Part shown: in pieces, positions 6,738 to 7,375 of the stretch | How the letters are laid out: each line of letters begins with the position of its first letter | Position numbering within the stretch: position 1 is the first letter of the stretch | Assembly: GCA_946620335.1 (NCBI GenBank) | Contig: CAMONF010000141.1 | Location: forward strand, 1-7,375 | Origin: an uncultured Clostridia bacterium | GTDB taxonomy: Bacteria; Bacillota; Clostridia; Lachnospirales; Lachnospiraceae | DNA length: 7,375 bases | Direction: 5' to 3' | Program-made: the position numbers and the translations under genes | Notes under the pieces: generated by a model | The model's database searches: none | Seen by the model: the letters and a program-made list of their open reading frames with translations, nothing else | What the model was told of the DNA's origin: nothing

Positions 6738-7375
6738 GTGTCTGAAAAGTATCCCAATCCCAAATTCTTCCGTCTGAAGGACAACATCGACTGGAAGGCC
6801 CAGGCCGCCAACCTGGCCGAGATCGGCGGGATCGTCGCGGACCTCATCAAAGAAACGGACTGGAAATACACAGCCGAAGGCGTGAAGGGCGATGCCAAAG
6901 CCTTCGCCAAGCGCCTCTCCTATGAAGCCTCCCTCCTCAAGAACATGTCCCCGGATGAGATCAAGGACCTCATCATAAACGGCGAGAAGCAGCTGGGCAA
7001 GCTCTACAGGTCCGGCAAGATGGCCACTGTCCGCCGCGAGTGGCGCGGCGTCAAGGACACCGGCGTGGACTTCTACGAGTGGTGCCGGATGTGGGGCATG
7101 CTCCTGGCCACCTTCAGCAAGGACCTCATCCCCGCCCTGGGCGGCGCGGTCCACTACCGCTGGATGATCTCCTACTTCTGCTGCCACAGCTTCATGGACA
7201 AGAACACGCTGGGGCTGCGCGGCAAAGCGCTGAAGATGCACCACGAGCTGATCTACGCGATCTTCCGCTATGTGGCGGAAAATCTGGTGCTGCTGATGAA
7301 GGGCGATGAAAAAGTCGGCAACAGCAAAGAGTTGTCCAAAAAGGTTGTGCTGCTCGACGAGATGACCATGGCCCA
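6738..7375 (+). CDS. HGD-D family alpha-type subunit, copy 2, 3' end outside the window
   Basis: The first 212 residues of a protein related to the alpha-type subunit at 1552-3234. The GTG start at 6738-6740 follows GGGGG (6726-6730) by 7 nt and lies 4 nt after the preceding stop, so translation is probably coupled. Homology rests on RREWRGVKDT (99-108) against HREWRGVVDT in copy 1, HYRWM (139-143) against RYRWM, a similarly placed helical Tyr/Trp/Met-rich stretch, and the final LDEMTMA (206-212) against HNETVSG. Copy 2 has about 41 more residues before EWRG and about 11 fewer between EWRG and the DEM motif. Identity is clearly lower than between the two beta-type proteins. All cluster cysteines would lie beyond the right edge, so integrity cannot be judged. 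Confidence 0.75.
   Translation, partial: MSEKYPNPKFFRLKDNIDWKAQAANLAEIGGIVADLIKETDWKYTAEGVKGDAKAFAKRLSYEASLLKNMSPDEIKDLIINGEKQLGKLYRSGKMATVRREWRGVKDTGVDFYEWCRMWGMLLATFSKDLIPALGGAVHYRWMISYFCCHSFMDKNTLGLRGKALKMHHELIYAIFRYVAENLVLLMKGDEKVGNSKELSKKVVLLDEMTMA

Noticed and set aside
5510..6910. A 466-codon open frame on the minus strand opposite the second beta-type gene
   Set aside because: It is antisense to a gene with conserved cysteine motifs and crosses into the next gene. No ribosome binding site or recognisable domain was seen.

Overview
The window looks like chromosome from a strictly anaerobic, GC-rich member of the Bacillota (Clostridia). This is inferred from three things: strong GGAGG-type ribosome binding sites before nearly every gene, oxygen-sensitive enzyme families, and AT-rich intergenic gaps between GC-rich genes. 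No rRNA, tRNA, transposon, CRISPR array or phage gene was seen.

Layout, left to right. (1) The 5' 382 codons of a minus-strand sugar isomerase of the L-arabinose/L-fucose isomerase superfamily, running off the left edge. It has its own leader and a possible extended -10 promoter. (2) A clear intrinsic terminator (1280-1312, minus strand) that closes the next operon. (3) A minus-strand three-gene operon, read from about 4500 down to 1336: a beta-type subunit of the 2-hydroxyacyl-CoA dehydratase (HGD-D) family, an alpha-type subunit translationally coupled to it by a 4-base ATGA overlap, and a 66-residue single-pass membrane protein. (4) A 269-bp AT-rich divergent promoter region. (5) A plus-strand operon: a CooC-like P-loop ATPase, a second beta-type subunit about half identical to the first, and a second, much more diverged alpha-type subunit cut by the right edge.

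The core is therefore two divergent beta-alpha pairs of 2-hydroxyacyl-CoA dehydratase/benzoyl-CoA reductase-like iron-sulfur proteins sharing one control region, with a CooC-like ATPase between them. Known members of this family are activated by an HgdC/BadF-type ATPase that injects a low-potential electron. No such gene is visible here. The partner in the cluster is instead a deviant-Walker-A ATPase with the CXC metal-binding motif of CooC, the nickel-insertion ATPase of CO dehydrogenase, and no CO dehydrogenase gene is visible. The main hypothesis is that this ATPase matures, or reduces in a NifH-like way, the metal clusters of these paired proteins. The substrate cannot be read from the sequence, and the gene families, not the reaction, are what is well supported.

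The sugar isomerase is separated by a terminator and need not belong to the same pathway.
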